Part shown: positions 22,025 through 34,242 of the stretch, piece by piece
How positions within the stretch are numbered: position 1 is the first letter of the stretch
Layout: each line of letters opens with the position of its first letter
NCBI GenBank assembly: GCA_007115705.1
Contig: QXEO01001030.1
Coordinates: 415,603 to 479,602 of the forward strand
DNA length: 64,000 bases
Reading direction: 5' to 3'
Source of the DNA: Dactylis glomerata
Taxonomy: Eukaryota > Streptophyta > Magnoliopsida > Poales > Poaceae
Translations under genes and position numbers: made by a program
The notes under the pieces: model-generated
The model's input: only the letters and a program-made list of their open reading frames with translations
Databases searched by the model: none
Told to the model about the DNA's origin: nothing

Positions 22025-24088
22025 ATGGGTACTCCTGAAAACACCAAGTTGTGTGACTTTGCTAGCACGAACAATAGTGATTTTATCTGCACTCCTATTG
22101 CACCAACTGTTCCTGCTACCACCTTTTATGAGATCAAGCCTGCTTTATTGAACCTTGTTATGAAAGAGCAATTTTCTGGTGCTAGTACTGAAGATGCTGC
22201 AGCTCATCTCAACAATTTTGTTGAGCTATGTGAGATGCAGAAATATAAAGATGTTGATAGTGATATTATTAAGCTCAAGCTGTTTCCTTTTTCTTTGAGA
22301 GGAAAGGCTAAAGATTGGTTGCTGTCTTTGACTAAGAATAGTATTGATTCATGGGCTAAGTGTAAGGATGCTTTTATTGGTAGATATTATCCTCCTGCTA
22401 AGATTATAGCTTTGCGCAGCAATATTATAAAGTTTACTCAGTTTGATAATGAACATGTTGCTCAAGCTTGGGAAAGAATGAAATCTATGGTAAAGAATTG
22501 CCCCACTCATGGACTGACTACTTGGATGATTATCCAAACTTTTTATGCAGGACTGAATTTTTCTTCAAGGAACCTACTTGATTCAGCTGCTGGAGGCACC
22601 TTTATGTCCCTTACCTTGGGCGCCGCATCAAAGCTACTCGACAACATGATGGTAAATTATTCCGAATGGCACACCGAGAGAGCTCCACAAGGTAAGAAGG
22701 TAAATTCTGTTGAGGAAACCTCTTCCTTGAGTGATAAGATTGATACAATTATGGCTATGCTTGCTAATGATAGGACTCATGTTGATCCTAATAATGTTCC
22801 TCTAGCCTCTCTGGTTGCTCAAGAAGAGCAAGTTGATGTGAATTTCATTAGAAATAACAATTTTAATAACAATGCTTATAGGAACAATTTTGCTAGTAAC
22901 AATTATAGGCCGTATCCTTCTACCAATGGTAATGGATATGGTAATTCTTATGGTAATTCCTACAACAACACTAGGGCCGCGCCCTCCGAGCTTGAGGTAA
23001 TGCTCAAGGACTTTATCGGTAAACAAACTGCTTTTAACAAGACTGTTGAGGAAAAGTTAGGCAAAATTGATATTCTTGCTTCTAAAGTTGATAGCCTTGC
23101 TCATGATGTTGAACTTCTGAAATTAAAAGTGTTCCCTAATGATGTGAATGTGAGCAATATTGTTGCTGCCGCTAACACTACCCAAGTTAGAATTGATGAA
23201 AATATTAGATTGTTAGCGGAATTGCATGCCAGGTGGGAAAGAGAAGATGAGATGGCTAGAGAGATGAAGGTATGTACTATTACTACCTCTAATGATGTTG
23301 CTCCTACTGATAGCAATCCTCTTACTTTGATTGGTGTAGAGAAAACCCCCACTCCTTGTGTTAAAAAGCCTAAAACTGCCAAAACTTTTTCTCAAAAGAG
23401 TGCTGAAATTTTTCGGAGTGTGGGAGATGATAGCTCTATTTCCTTTAATGATTTTGATGTTGATGGCTGCAATATATCTGAAGTTATTTTGTTCTTGCAA
23501 AAGCTTGCTTTGACTCCCAATGCTAGTTCTTTAAATATTGATTTTACTAAGCATATTACCAATGCTCTTATAAAGATTAGGGATGAAAAGTTGAAGCAAA
23601 AAGCCTCTGTTCCCAAGAAGTTAGAAGATGGTTGGGAACCCATCATTGATATGCATGTTAATGGTTATGATTGCCATGCTTTATGTGATCTAGGTGCTAG
23701 TATTTCTATTATGCCTAGAAAGATTTATGACATGCTTGATTTACCACCGCTTGAAAAATGTTATTTTGATGTTCCTATTGCTGATGTTGCTAAGAAGAAA
23801 CCTTTGGGAAGGATTAATGATGTTCTTATTGTGGTTAACAATAACCCTGTTCCCGTTGATTTTCTTGTTATGGACGTTGAATGCCATGCTTCATGTCCTA
23901 TTATTTTGGGAAGACCCTTCCTTCGAACTGTAGGTGCTATCATTGATATGAGGGAAGGCACTATCAAGTATCAATTCCCACTAAAGAAAGGTATGGAACA
24001 CTTCCCTAGGAAAAGAAAGAAATTACTTTTTGACTCTATTCTTAGAGCAAATTATGAGCTTGATGCTTCATCACTTGATATTACTTGA
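22025..24088 (+). CDS. Athila gag-protease polyprotein
   Basis: An intact frame of 687 codons. Residues about 25-215 form the retrotransposon gag capsid domain (FPFSLRGKAKDWLLSL, then WAKCKDAFIGRYYPP and FNQ-like FTQFDNEHVAQAWERMK). Next comes an asparagine- and tyrosine-rich linker with NGNGYGNSYGNSYNN. A coiled-coil-like region (about 330-375) follows. At about 555-670 is the aspartic protease, with the catalytic triplet as CDLGASISIMP and the flap/closing motif IILGRPFL. There is no CCHC knuckle. The protein would build particles and process itself. It is the only protein this element encodes. The start is the first ATG after the primer site in this frame. Confidence 0.85.
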   Translation: MGTPENTKLCDFASTNNSDFICTPIAPTVPATTFYEIKPALLNLVMKEQFSGASTEDAAAHLNNFVELCEMQKYKDVDSDIIKLKLFPFSLRGKAKDWLLSLTKNSIDSWAKCKDAFIGRYYPPAKIIALRSNIIKFTQFDNEHVAQAWERMKSMVKNCPTHGLTTWMIIQTFYAGLNFSSRNLLDSAAGGTFMSLTLGAASKLLDNMMVNYSEWHTERAPQGKKVNSVEETSSLSDKIDTIMAMLANDRTHVDPNNVPLASLVAQEEQVDVNFIRNNNFNNNAYRNNFASNNYRPYPSTNGNGYGNSYGNSYNNTRAAPSELEVMLKDFIGKQTAFNKTVEEKLGKIDILASKVDSLAHDVELLKLKVFPNDVNVSNIVAAANTTQVRIDENIRLLAELHARWEREDEMAREMKVCTITTSNDVAPTDSNPLTLIGVEKTPTPCVKKPKTAKTFSQKSAEIFRSVGDDSSISFNDFDVDGCNISEVILFLQKLALTPNASSLNIDFTKHITNALIKIRDEKLKQKASVPKKLEDGWEPIIDMHVNGYDCHALCDLGASISIMPRKIYDMLDLPPLEKCYFDVPIADVAKKKPLGRINDVLIVVNNNPVPVDFLVMDVECHASCPIILGRPFLRTVGAIIDMREGTIKYQFPLKKGMEHFPRKRKKLLFDSILRANYELDASSLDIT

Positions 24089-27022
24089 TTCGCAATTTTC
24101 TGCGCCTAGCTCAAAGGCGTTAAAAAAAGCACTCTTGGGAGATAACCCATTGTTTACTTTTCAGTACTTTTTCTTTTATTTGAGTCTTGGAAGTCATTAC
24201 TACTGTAATGACCGCTCCTTATCTTGTTTATTTCGTTTTTGTGCCAAGAGGAGCCTCTAATTTGAGTGAGGTAAAGATTTGGGGTTATTGCTGTCCTGAA
24301 ACTGTTTTCGGTGCTGCACCGTAAAAATTCGTGAAAATTCTCTGTATATCTTTTGGACCTACGATTTCTTGTGCATATGCCCCAGGTTATATCCAAACTT
24401 TTCTTAGTTGAACACTTTTTGATTTGAGCAACAGAAAATCCCTCAAAAATTCGTCCATTATCAGCTGTTCAGTTTTGACAGATTTCTGCCAATATTTGTT
24501 TTTGCCACTTTATCGCTTTCTTTTGAGTTCTTTTTGATCATGGAACTCTTGTGGAAGTTGCTACAGTAGTATATACTTTATATGTGGTGGTTTTGAGTTG
24601 AAACCTGAAGCTAAAAGAGGTTGAATATATTTTATGCTTACACTAATGTTGCTAATAGAATTGTGTTTAGTTTTGTATGAAGGAAGTTTTCAAGTGTAGG
24701 GATTGGAGAATGATGAGATGAGTTGAAGAATGGACAAAAGCTCAAGCTTGGGGATGCCCATGCATCACCCCAAGAAATATCCAAGAAGTACAAGCGTCAA
24801 AGCTTGGGGATGCCCCCGAGGCACCCCTTCTTCATCGGCAAAAATCAGGTCACCTTTCAAAACACTATATTTTTATTGCTTCATGCACTATGTGTTTTTC
24901 TTGGAGCGTCAGTTGTTTTAGTTTTCTTAGTTGGTTTAGTTTGTTTGTTTGCTGCAATAAATGGTTGGACCCCAACAAATTTCCTTTGGAGGAGATGTAC
25001 TTGTTTTCATTTGCAAAGAATGCTCTAGTTTTCACTCTTATTAAAAATCGAGCGTTCTACTTTTTCTGCTACTGCTTTTGGTTTTCGTTTTCGCCTTGAT
25101 ATGCGTTCAGATCTTGTCATATCTTTTCATCAAGGTGTATTTTTTCCTCTGATCTTTATTGGTTTTCATCAAAAGAGGTATTTATAAAAATTTCAAATGG
25201 TGTTGGAAAAGAGAAAAAGCTTTGTGCAAAATAGTGGTACAAGAAGGAGCTTGTGTAGACTGCGGCTTAGGCTTTTTCATGTCATGCTTGATGTCTTTTT
25301 GATAGTATGCTTAGTGGTTTTGCTGTAGCATGACTTGTCTCAAATAACTGAGATTGCTTAATGAGCCTTTGAAAAATCATGCGTTGTTTTTATTGTATGG
25401 AAGCATTATTTTGGTTTTCTCCTTGATGCTTTATTTGGGTTGACTTGGCGCATGCTCACACATGTTAGACTCTTACAAAGTCGCCATTAGCCTTCATGAT
25501 CATTTAGTTTTTGACTTTTGATGCCATCGTATGCTTCTTTTAATGTCGCTTTGTCGCTTTGCATGATTATGGCCATTATTGCTCTCTTAGTTGGTCGCTC
25601 CCAGTCTTTTGCTAGCCCTCACCTTGTACTGAGTATGAGCTCTACTCGTGCATCCAACTCCTAAAAGCCAAACTTTTCCATTGTGTCCACCATACATACC
25701 TATTAGCAATTTGCTATTCCAAGTAAATTTGACTTGCTTTTATTTTCTCTTCAAATTAAACTCTTACCAGTGTTATGCGAAATTCGGTCAGTAAAGGTCT
25801 CACGAACCGGAAGGCACACTTTACTTTTTCCTGTTCTTAAAATTTTGACATTGTGGTCTTTTATGCTGAGTTGTTATGCTTGCAAGTTGTAAGTTGGATT
25901 CTAGCCCAGCCATGCTGTCATGGGGCAAGCTTTCAACATTGCACTTCTTATTTGAGTTGATATCGTGATCTTTTGTTTATGGATGCCCGCTGTGTGAAAT
26001 GAATTGGGAATCTTGTGAGGATCATGGAGTTTTTATATGTGTTAGGGAAACGCCGGGCCGCCAATCTAAGCCATGCATAATTCATGGTGGAAATTTGCAG
26101 CATACCCATGGTGAACATTCGACGACGCATCTCACAATAAAAAGCTAAACAATATAGCAAATAAAAGAGATGTCGAGGTGTTCATTATCTGCTTGTCCTG
26201 TCATTTTGGTGTGGGCTTGTTCCATGTCATCGGGCACGGAGGTACCCCATTGGCGGTTCTCAATGATATGCATATACTTACAATGACAAGAGCCTTGCTT
26301 GGGACTCTAAGTAAATTAGCATAGTTAGGGTACTCGTATTCACGGGACATGAGGTTTTCAACTTATGATTTGTCAAGCATATGCATCATAACTGTTCTCG
26401 CATTAACTTTAACCATTCAAGATGCTTATGATGGGGGCAATGAGAGCTCAAAGCCGGTAAGTACCATAATTTTTGAAGGTTATAAAACTTGCAATCACTG
26501 CTTCCCTCTGCGAAGGGCCTTTCTTTTACTTTTATGTTGAGTCACCACCTTCTTTCTTTATGCACCATTAAGAGAGCATAGTTGTCATTCTTAGTGTGAT
26601 ATGCATTGTCCCAAAGTTCATTAATTGACTCATATTGTTGGTTTCACTTGTTCTTAAATTATTTGTATCTAGTCGCCCTCTTAAACTTTGAGGTGTCCTA
26701 TGCATTTATGTTTTGCTCTCTTTGAAGGACAAGCTGAAAACCATTTGTATGTTTTTCCTTATGATTTGAACACACGTTTGACTTTCATTGTTTCATTATC
26801 ATGATCTTTTGTTTGTGTTCATTTGCATGTTTACAACATGGTTGCTAAGTTCTTATTGTCATGATTATATCTTTCATGCCCATGTTTTAAGTTCTATTGA
26901 TCCCAGCTCATCAATGCTTACATATATGATCAAGATTGTGTAGGTGCATGTCACCTCAAAAATTATTCTTTTGTTATCACTTACCTACTCGAGGACGAGC
27001 AGGAGTTAAGCTTGGGGATGCT
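24089..27022 (+). other. Non-coding 3' interior of Athila copy 2, with three polypurine-like motifs
   Basis: No protein-like frame longer than about 100 codons is credible here, and no reverse transcriptase or integrase motif appears on either strand. The true polypurine tract AAGCTTGGGGATGCT (27008-27022) touches the 3' LTR. Nearly identical copies AAGCTTGGGGATGCC lie at 24744-24758 and 24800-24814, in the middle of the element. Confidence 0.75.
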
Positions 27023-28614
27023 TGATACGTCTCAAACGTATCTATAATTTTTGATGCTCCATGCTTGTTTTTACACCATTTGTATATTGTTTCGTTACAC
27101 TTAGTGGTACTTTTATACATTTTCCGGAACTAACCTATTAACGAAGTGCCACAGTGCCAGTTTCCTGTTTTCTGCTATTTTTGTGTTTCAGAAGTGATAC
27201 ACAGGAAATATTCTCGGAATTGGACGAAACAAGTTCCTGAAGTAATATTTCACGGGGAAGCTCCCAAACATCCGAAGACCTGACGGAGGGGGGCCATGTG
27301 GCCCCCACACACAGGGGCGGCGCGGCCACCCCCCTGGCCGCGCCGGGCCCGCGTGAGGGGCCGTGGTCCCTCCTCTGACATCGTACTTTCGCCTATATAT
27401 ACCCCCTGATGAGAAAAACCTAAGACCCGATCAGTTTTCCAGAATACATCGCGATCCGCCGCCGCCGTCGACCCGAAGATCGGGAGGGTCCAGAAGCTCT
27501 TCCCGGCACCCTGCCGGAGAGGGGAATCGCCACCGGAGGTCTTCTTCATCGCCATGCTTGCCTCCGGAGCGATGAGTGAGTAGTCTACCTTGGACTATGG
27601 GTCCATAGCAGTAGCTAGCTGGTTGTCTTCTCCACCATGTGCTTCATGTTTAGATCTCATGAGCTGCCTTACATGATTGAGATCACCGTTATGTAATTCT
27701 ATGATGTTGGTTTGTTGGGATCCGATGAATATTGGTGTTTATGATTAAGTTGCTGTACTGAATTATATCTTTTGTTATCTCTATGTTGTTTATGATTTTG
27801 CATGCTCTCCGTTGTTAGTAGCTATCTTGGCCGAGTAGTTGCTAGTGACTCCAAGAGGGGGTATTTATGCTCGATAGTGGGTTCATGCCTCTATTTCACC
27901 TGGGGGAGTGACAGAAACCTCTAAGGTGGTAGATGTGCTGTTGCTACTAGGGAGAAAACAACATTCATATGCTCAAGGGCATATGCTTTGTTTACATTAC
28001 ACACTTTGCTTAATGCAATTATCTGTTGTTCGCAACTTAATACTTTTGGGGTGTTCGGATGATATCCCCGAGGGTGGATTATTAGTCATAGATGCAGTTG
28101 GATGGCGGTCTATGTATTTTGTTGTAATGCCCAGAGTAAATCTCATAGTGATCTTCTTGACATATCACGTTATCTTTATTCTATCAATTGCCCAACTGTA
28201 ATTTGTTTACCCAGCATGTTATTTATCTATGGAGAGACACCACTAGTGAACTGTGGACCCCGGTCCTATTTTAATCATATTGCAATCACCTGTTTACTTT
28301 TCCCGCACTGTTTATTGTACTCGCATATTACTACTGTTTTCCACTCGATACACTCATAACCTTTGTTTCAAGCAAACCGGTGAGATTGACAACCTCATCG
28401 CAAGTTGGGGACAAAGTATTTGTTTGTGTGTGTGCAGGTTCCACAAACACCTTCAGTCGTCATCGTCTCTCTTCTCCTGATCGATAAACCTTGGTTTCTT
28501 AACTGAGGGAAAACTAGCCGCTGCACTCATCATACCTTCCTCTTGGGGTTCCCAATGGGCTGGTCATTCACCACGCACAAGGACTGTCTGTTGCCACATT
28601 CACCTTAAGCATCA
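27023..28614 (+). repeat. 3' LTR of Athila copy 2
   Basis: 1592 bp, colinear with 20239-21830 without gaps that I could see and with about 13 substitutions, including the GC hairpin at 27319-27344. It is followed by the target duplication GTGTC. Confidence 0.95.
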
Positions 28615-28619
28615 GTGTC

Positions 28620-30064
28620 CCGAGGACATAAGGCATGAGTACAATGAGCACATGGCCTTCTATGGAAAAACCTTTTGGGTTGATCCACACAAGGCTATAG
28701 AAGACAATCAAAGAAGAAGCAAGTCAAGTGGCTATCAAAGGAATGACAACAATGGTCAAAGGGTGAGGACTTGCTACAATTGCAATGATAGATTTCACTT
28801 TGTTGCCGAGTGCCCTTATGAGAAGAGAGAAGACCATGGTGGAAAGCTCATCTTGAAAAGCAAGACCAAGTCACCATCCAAGAAGCCATTTGTGAAGAAG
28901 GGTGGACCAAAGAAGAAACAACCGAAGTTTGTGTTCCTGACTCAAGAAGAGTACTCCGCAAGTGAGAGTGAAGAAGAAGAAACTACAACTAGTGAGATGG
29001 CCGCAATGGCAACCACCTCCACTTCCTCAACATCACTCTTTGAATCTCCCAATGAGGACTCTCTTGTCAAGAACGTCAAGTGCCTTATGGCCAAATCTTC
29101 CGAGGTATCACCCACATCTTTCTCTTCCTCTAAGACAAATGATGCTTCCTTGAATGATCTTGCTAGTCTTAGAGTAAAGGAAGAAATTGTTGCTTTTGAT
29201 GATTATGTGTCTAGTGTAGATGGTGTTCATAAGATTCACTTTGAACGTCTATTGAGCCAATATGGTAAAACTCTTGAAAACCTAGATGAACAAATGAGGC
29301 TTGAAAGAGAATATGCTCAAGATATTGCCTCACTAACCGAGTCTCTTGAAGAAGAGCAAGAGGAACGAGCAATTCTTGAAGAGAAGCTCAATTCCATTGA
29401 GGAATCTAATAATGAAGTTGTTTCCAAACTCATTAAAGAGCGAGATCATGCTCGCGCTAAAGTAAAAATGCTCAAAAAGGAAAAGGTTGAATTTGGTGTT
29501 GGTCATGATATACTTGTTAAGGATTTAGAAGATCTTGACAAGGCTCACAAAGCCTTGAAAAGTGAACACTCTATTCTTACCAAGTCACATGAACAACTTC
29601 AAATTCAATTGACTAAGAATAATGTGCCTAGTTCTTCTACTTCTACTTGTGATCATGCAAATGTTATTGAAGAAAATGCTAGGTTGAAAGATGAGCTTGC
29701 CAAGTCCTCCATTCCCATAGGTGAGAAAAACTTGAATGACCTTTTGAGTAAGCAAAAGGCATTTGGTGATAAAACGGGGATTGGCTATGTCTCAAAGAAG
29801 AAGAAGAAGATCAACAAGAAAAAGAAGGCCAAGCCCGCTCAAGCAAAGAAGGATCCTATTGTGAGTGGCAAAGCCACTCATGATGATCATGCGGGAATTG
29901 CTAACCCTCACTATGTTTTATTTCGTGATTATTATGGTGATGTTTATGCAAAATATGTTGGTCCAAATGATGGTTATGTTGCATGGTCTATTTGGGTTCC
30001 AAAGACCCTTGTTGCTAACAAAAGAGGACCCATTGAAAAATGGGGACCTAAAACCAAGCAATGA
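28620..30064 (+). CDS. Sirevirus gag, C-terminal part
   Basis: This continues the frame interrupted at 20238. Near residue 40 of the fragment is the zinc knuckle CYNCNDRFHFVAEC (C-x2-C-x4-H-x4-C), which packs the element RNA. A lysine-rich region and an acidic stretch follow. A long coiled coil (about 29220-29620, with LEEEQEERAILEEKLNSIEE) and a basic end (SKKKKKINKKKKAK) complete it. A large gag with coiled coil is typical of Sireviruses. It ends with TGA at 30062-30064; pol lies in another frame, so pol expression needs a frameshift, bypass or separate message. Confidence 0.85.
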
Positions 30065-30077
30065 TCTCTTGTAGGAC

Positions 30078-31645
30078 TATGCTTCCGGTGGATCAAAATG
30101 GGTGCTTGATAGTGGATGCACAAGTCATATGACCGGAAGCAAGAAGATTATGACGGAGATGAGACCAAATGACAATCATATAACCGTCACTTATGGAGAC
30201 ATGTCACAATCCGAGGTATTGGGTCTTGGCAAGGTGGTGGTCGCACCGGATATTTCCCTTGTGGACGTCATGCTTGTTGAGACCCTAGGTTATAATTTAC
30301 TTTCAGTTCGTGCACTTGGTAAGATGGGCTTTGCCGTCTTCATTGATAATGATATTGTGGTACTCTTGTGGAGCAAGTCTCTAAAGGTCGCTTTCGTTGG
30401 ACACATTGAAAATAACTTGTATGTGGTGGACTTTTCGGGGAAAACCACTACAAGTGCAATGTGTTTATTTGGAAAGGCCGATGTGGGTTGGCTTTGGCAT
30501 CGCCGACTAGCCCATGTCAATATGAGAACTTTGCAAAGCCTTCACAAGGGTGGCCACATACTCGGACTAAAAGAGAATGTTTCTTTTGCCAAAGATCGTG
30601 TTTGCAGGGCTTGCGTTCTAGGAAAAATGCATGATTCTCCCCACCCAAGCAAGACTATCATTTCTTCCAAGAGGATCTTGGAGCTCCTTCATGTGGATCT
30701 TTTTGGTCCTCCCTCTCATGCAAGTCTTGGTGGGAAGAAATATTGTTTGGTGATTGTTGATGACTATTCAAGATATACTTGGGTTTACTTCTTCAAGCAT
30801 AAGAGTGAGACTCAACAAACCGTCATCGACTTTGCCAAGGAAGTTGAACGTCAACATGGGCAAACTATTTTGGCAATAAGAAGTGACAATGGCTCGGAGT
30901 TCAAGAACTACACCTTAAATGGATTTCTTAGTGATGAGGGGATTCGTCATCAATATTCCGCTGCATATAACCCTCAACAAAATGGTGTAGCCGAAAGGAA
31001 GAACCGGACTCTTATGGATATGGCTAGGTCCATGTTGGCGGAGTTTAAGTCTCCATACAACTTTTGGGCCGAAGCTATCTCTACGGCTTGTCACTCTTCA
31101 AACCGGCTCTTCCTCCGCAAAGGCCTAAACAAGACTCCATATGAAATACTCACCGGAAGCAAGCCCAACATCTCCTACTACCGGGTTTTCGGGTGTAAGT
31201 GTTTCTTTAAAAGAAAAGGAGTTCGTTTAGGTAAATTTGATCCAAAAGCATTAGAAGCTATTTTTGTTGGTTATGGTGCCGAATCCCGCACTTATAGAGT
31301 CTTCAACAAGTCCACCGGACGTGTTGAAGAATCTTGTAGTGTGGTATTCAAAGAGAATGACGGCTCCCAAGGGGGGCGAGATGTTGTTTCTTGTGATATA
31401 GATGATGAAATACCTCGAGAAGCCATAGGAAGAATGGGCGTGGGATTTTTCCGCCCCATTGAGGGACACCTTGTGGCCGACCGGGAAGGACTATGCTCTA
31501 CTCAAGTGGAGCCTTCATCTTCACAAGCTCAACAAGCCTCTCCCAAGGATGCAACTAATGCACCAACCGAAGAACAAGACAAGGACCTTCATGAAGAAGA
31601 AGGGGCACCACCATCCTCTCCGGTTATCTCAACCGCCCCAATTCT
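30078..31645 (+). pseudogene. Sirevirus pol, protease and integrase part
   Basis: The frame opens after a stop at 30075-30077 and shows a copia protease (WVLDSGCTSHMTG) near the start. The integrase zinc-binding part follows (WHRRLAHVN ... CRACVLGK), then the catalytic core with LLHVDLFGP, RSDNGSEF and NGVAERKNRT holding the D, D and E residues. After the core comes GKFDPKALEAIFVGYG. A serine-, glutamine- and glutamate-rich linker starts near 31490. A one-base change in frame near 31645 separates it from the reverse transcriptase; the frame then runs on to a false stop at 31742. Without this shift protease, integrase, reverse transcriptase and RNase H would be one polyprotein. Confidence 0.85.
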
Positions 31646-33454
31646 TCACAAGACCAAGATCAACCTACTCATGAAGATAATGATGATCAAGGTCAATTTG
31701 ATGGTCAAGACGGGGACCAAAATGATCAAGATGATCAAGTGACTCCTCCAAGGTCAAATGAGGAGATCGAAGCCCGTCGCAAGAAAAGAGTTGAAAGGGA
31801 TTTGGAGCTTAAAGGTCATACCCTTGAGAGGGTTATTGGAGATTTAAGAAGCAAAGTGTCAACCCGGCGTCAATTGGCACAATTTAGCTCTCATCATGCT
31901 TATATCTCCATGGTTGAACCCAAGAAAGTATTTGAAGCACTTGAAGATCCGGATTGGTTGGATGCTATGCATGAAGAACTCAACAACTTCAAGCGCAATA
32001 ATGTTTGGGTGTTAGTAGAGAAGCCAAAGGAGTGCCGCAATGTGATTGGCACAAAGTGGATATTCAAGAACAAGCAAGATGAGCATGGAATTGTTGTGAG
32101 GAACAAGGCAAGATTGGTTGCTCAAGGTTTCTCTCAAGTTGAAGGCATTGACTTTGGAGAAACTTATGCTCCCGTGGCTCGTCTTGAGTCCATCCGTATC
32201 CTTCTTGCATATGCCACTCATCATAATTTTAAGTTGCAACAAATGGATGTTAAGAGTGCATTTCTTAATGGTTCATTGAAAGAGGAAGTGTATGTTAAGC
32301 AACCCCCGGGGTTTGAGGATCTCAACTTTCCTAACCATGTCTACAAACTCCATAAGGCACTCTATGGCCTTAAACAAGCCCCACGTGCGTGGTATGAGCA
32401 CCTTAGGGAGTTGTTGGTAGACCGTGGGTTTGAAGTTGGGCAAATCGATCCTACTCTTTTTACTAAGAGGGTCAATGGGGAGCTTTTCGTATGCCAACTA
32501 TATGTTGATGATATTATCTTTGGCTCTACTAACAAAGCTTTTAATGATGAATTTGCAAAGCTTATGACCGATAGGTTCGAGATGTCTATGATGGGCGAAA
32601 TGAAGTTCTTTCTTGGTTTTGAAATCAAGCAATTGAAAGAAGGGACTTTCATTAATCAAGCCAAATATGTCCAAGACATGCTCAAAAGGTTCAAGATGAA
32701 AGAACTAAATGGGGCCGCCACACCAATGGCCACGAAATGTCATCTTGAACTTGATCCCAATGGTAAAGATGTGGATCAAAAGGTATACCGTTCTATGATC
32801 GGCTCTTTGCTTTACCTTTGCGCATCTAGACCCGATATTGTGTTGAGTGTAGGTGTGTGTGCAAGGTATCAAGCCGCTCCTAAAGAAAGCTACCTTATGG
32901 CGGTTAAGAGAATCTTTCGATATTTGGTTCATACCCCAACTTATGGGCTTTGGTATCCCAAAGGCTCAGATTTCTCTCTTTGTGGCTTCACGGATTCGGA
33001 TTGGGCCGGTGACAAGGATGATAGGAAATCAACCTCCGGAGCTTGCCAATTTCTTGGTAGGTCTTTGGTGTGTTGGTCTTCTAAGAAGCAAAATTGTATA
33101 TCTCTCTCCACCGCCGAAGCCGAATACATTGCCGCCGCAAGTGGATGCACTCAATTGTTATGGATGAGGCAAACTTTGAAGGAATACGGTGTCAATTGTG
33201 ACAAAGTGCCTCTTTTATGTGACAATGAAAGTGCTATCAAGATAGCCTATAATCCGGTGCAACATTCAAGAACCAAGCATATTGAGATCCGGAATCATTT
33301 TATTAGAGATCATGTTGCCCGTTGTGATATTGAGCTTGCATATGTAAGCACCAAGGATCAACTTGCCGACATTTTCACGAAGCCCCTTGATGAAGCAAGA
33401 TTTGGATATTTGAGGAATGAGCTAAATATCATTGATTCAAGGAGTGTGGCTTGA
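31645..33454 (+). CDS. Sirevirus pol, reverse transcriptase and RNase H part
   Basis: In the new frame an aspartate- and glutamine-rich linker precedes the copia reverse transcriptase. It is recognised by WLDAMHEELNNF, NVIGTKWIFKNK, QMDVKSAFLNG, LYGLKQAPRAWYE and the catalytic YVDDIIFG (near 32502). RNase H follows with GFTDSDWAGDKDDRKS, STAEAEY and the final DIFTKPL motif. The domains look complete. The stop is TGA at 33452-33454. The enzyme copies element RNA to DNA and removes the RNA strand. Confidence 0.88.
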
Positions 33455-33510
33455 ACATCTTGCAAATACACCTATATTTCAATGCATGTTTGGTTTAGGA
33501 GTGGGCATGG

Positions 33511-33524
33511 AAATAGGGGGAGTG
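33511..33524 (+). other. Polypurine-like tract directly after pol
   Basis: AAATAGGGGGAG lies 57 bp after the pol stop and resembles the true tract at 36647. Similar runs occur at 36187-36197 (AAAGGGGGAGA) and 36562-36570. Multiple polypurine tracts are a known Sirevirus feature. Confidence 0.55.
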
Positions 33525-33960
33525 CGATCCTAATTAATTGGGCTATCCCTCCCCCCATAATGCCGATAGTAATCATATCATTCTCTTAATATCATTTTAT
33601 GATTTTTTGAGCTTCAATGACGAGTAGTGGTTATGGACTCAAGATACATCTTCGCGGTCCAATGCCATAACACTCAAACATGGTGGCTTCGGCCACCGAC
33701 CTCTTCTTTTCGAAGAGTTGATTCATTGCATATCTTATTTGAGGTTTTGGTGTTCTCTCTCGTTATTTTTTTATATGGGAAGGCACTTGCATTGGATTTT
33801 TAGTCGATTTGCTCTTGCAATGTTAAGTGCCGAGAACCACTCCGTGTTTGCTCTCTCACCTAAGCCATCCTCTCTCAAGACATCTATCTATGCACACGAG
33901 TTCAAATTTTTCATCAAAACAACATCTGTTTTTGAAAATTTCGAACTGGCCAGTTTTTGG

Positions 33961-34067
33961 TTCCCAGGCCGGAATATCCGCCCCCCTGGGCGGAATATCC
34001 GGGGGGGGCGGATTATCCGCCCCCTCCTGGCCGGATAATCCGTCCCAAGTGGCACCTGGGTATATAA
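33961..34067 (+). promoter_or_regulatory. Putative internal promoter: palindrome cluster and TATA box
   Basis: Palindromic motifs of the LTR type recur: GGCCGGAATATCCG (33968), GGGCGGAATATCCGG (33988), GGCGGATTATCCGCC (34008) and GGCCGGATAATCCG (34029). About 18 bp later is TATATAAG at 34061-34068. A C- and CCG-rich leader of about 170 bp then leads to an ATG at 34243. The arrangement copies that of the LTR promoter at 18352-18450. Confidence 0.5.
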
Positions 34068-34242
34068 GGGGCAGGGTCGGGCTGCCCTAGGGCAGTCCCT
34101 TCCCCACCCCTTCCAGCAGTTCCCTGCCGCCGCCGCCGTCTTCCCGTCGCCGCCGCCGGCGCTCCGGCCACCCCCTTGGCCGGATTTCGTCGGAGGTTGC
34201 TCTCCTCTTCTTCTAGAAGGCATTCACCAAGCCGTTTTCGCA

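Larger units (their letters stand above)
20239..28614 (+). mobile_element. Athila-lineage LTR-retrotransposon, copy 2 (Sabrina-like), young, gag only
   Basis: Two 1592-bp LTRs flank a 5.19-kb interior. The target duplication is GTGTC (20234-20238 and 28615-28619). The LTR starts TGATACGTCTC and ends AAGCATCA, which I recall from the Sabrina/WHAM group of grasses. The primer site is of the Asp-tRNA type after a 10-bp gap, as in Athila elements. Only gag and protease are encoded; reverse transcriptase, RNase H and integrase are absent and replaced by about 2.9 kb of non-coding DNA. It must depend on enzymes from relatives. By-eye LTR differences number about 13, roughly 0.8%. Confidence 0.95.
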
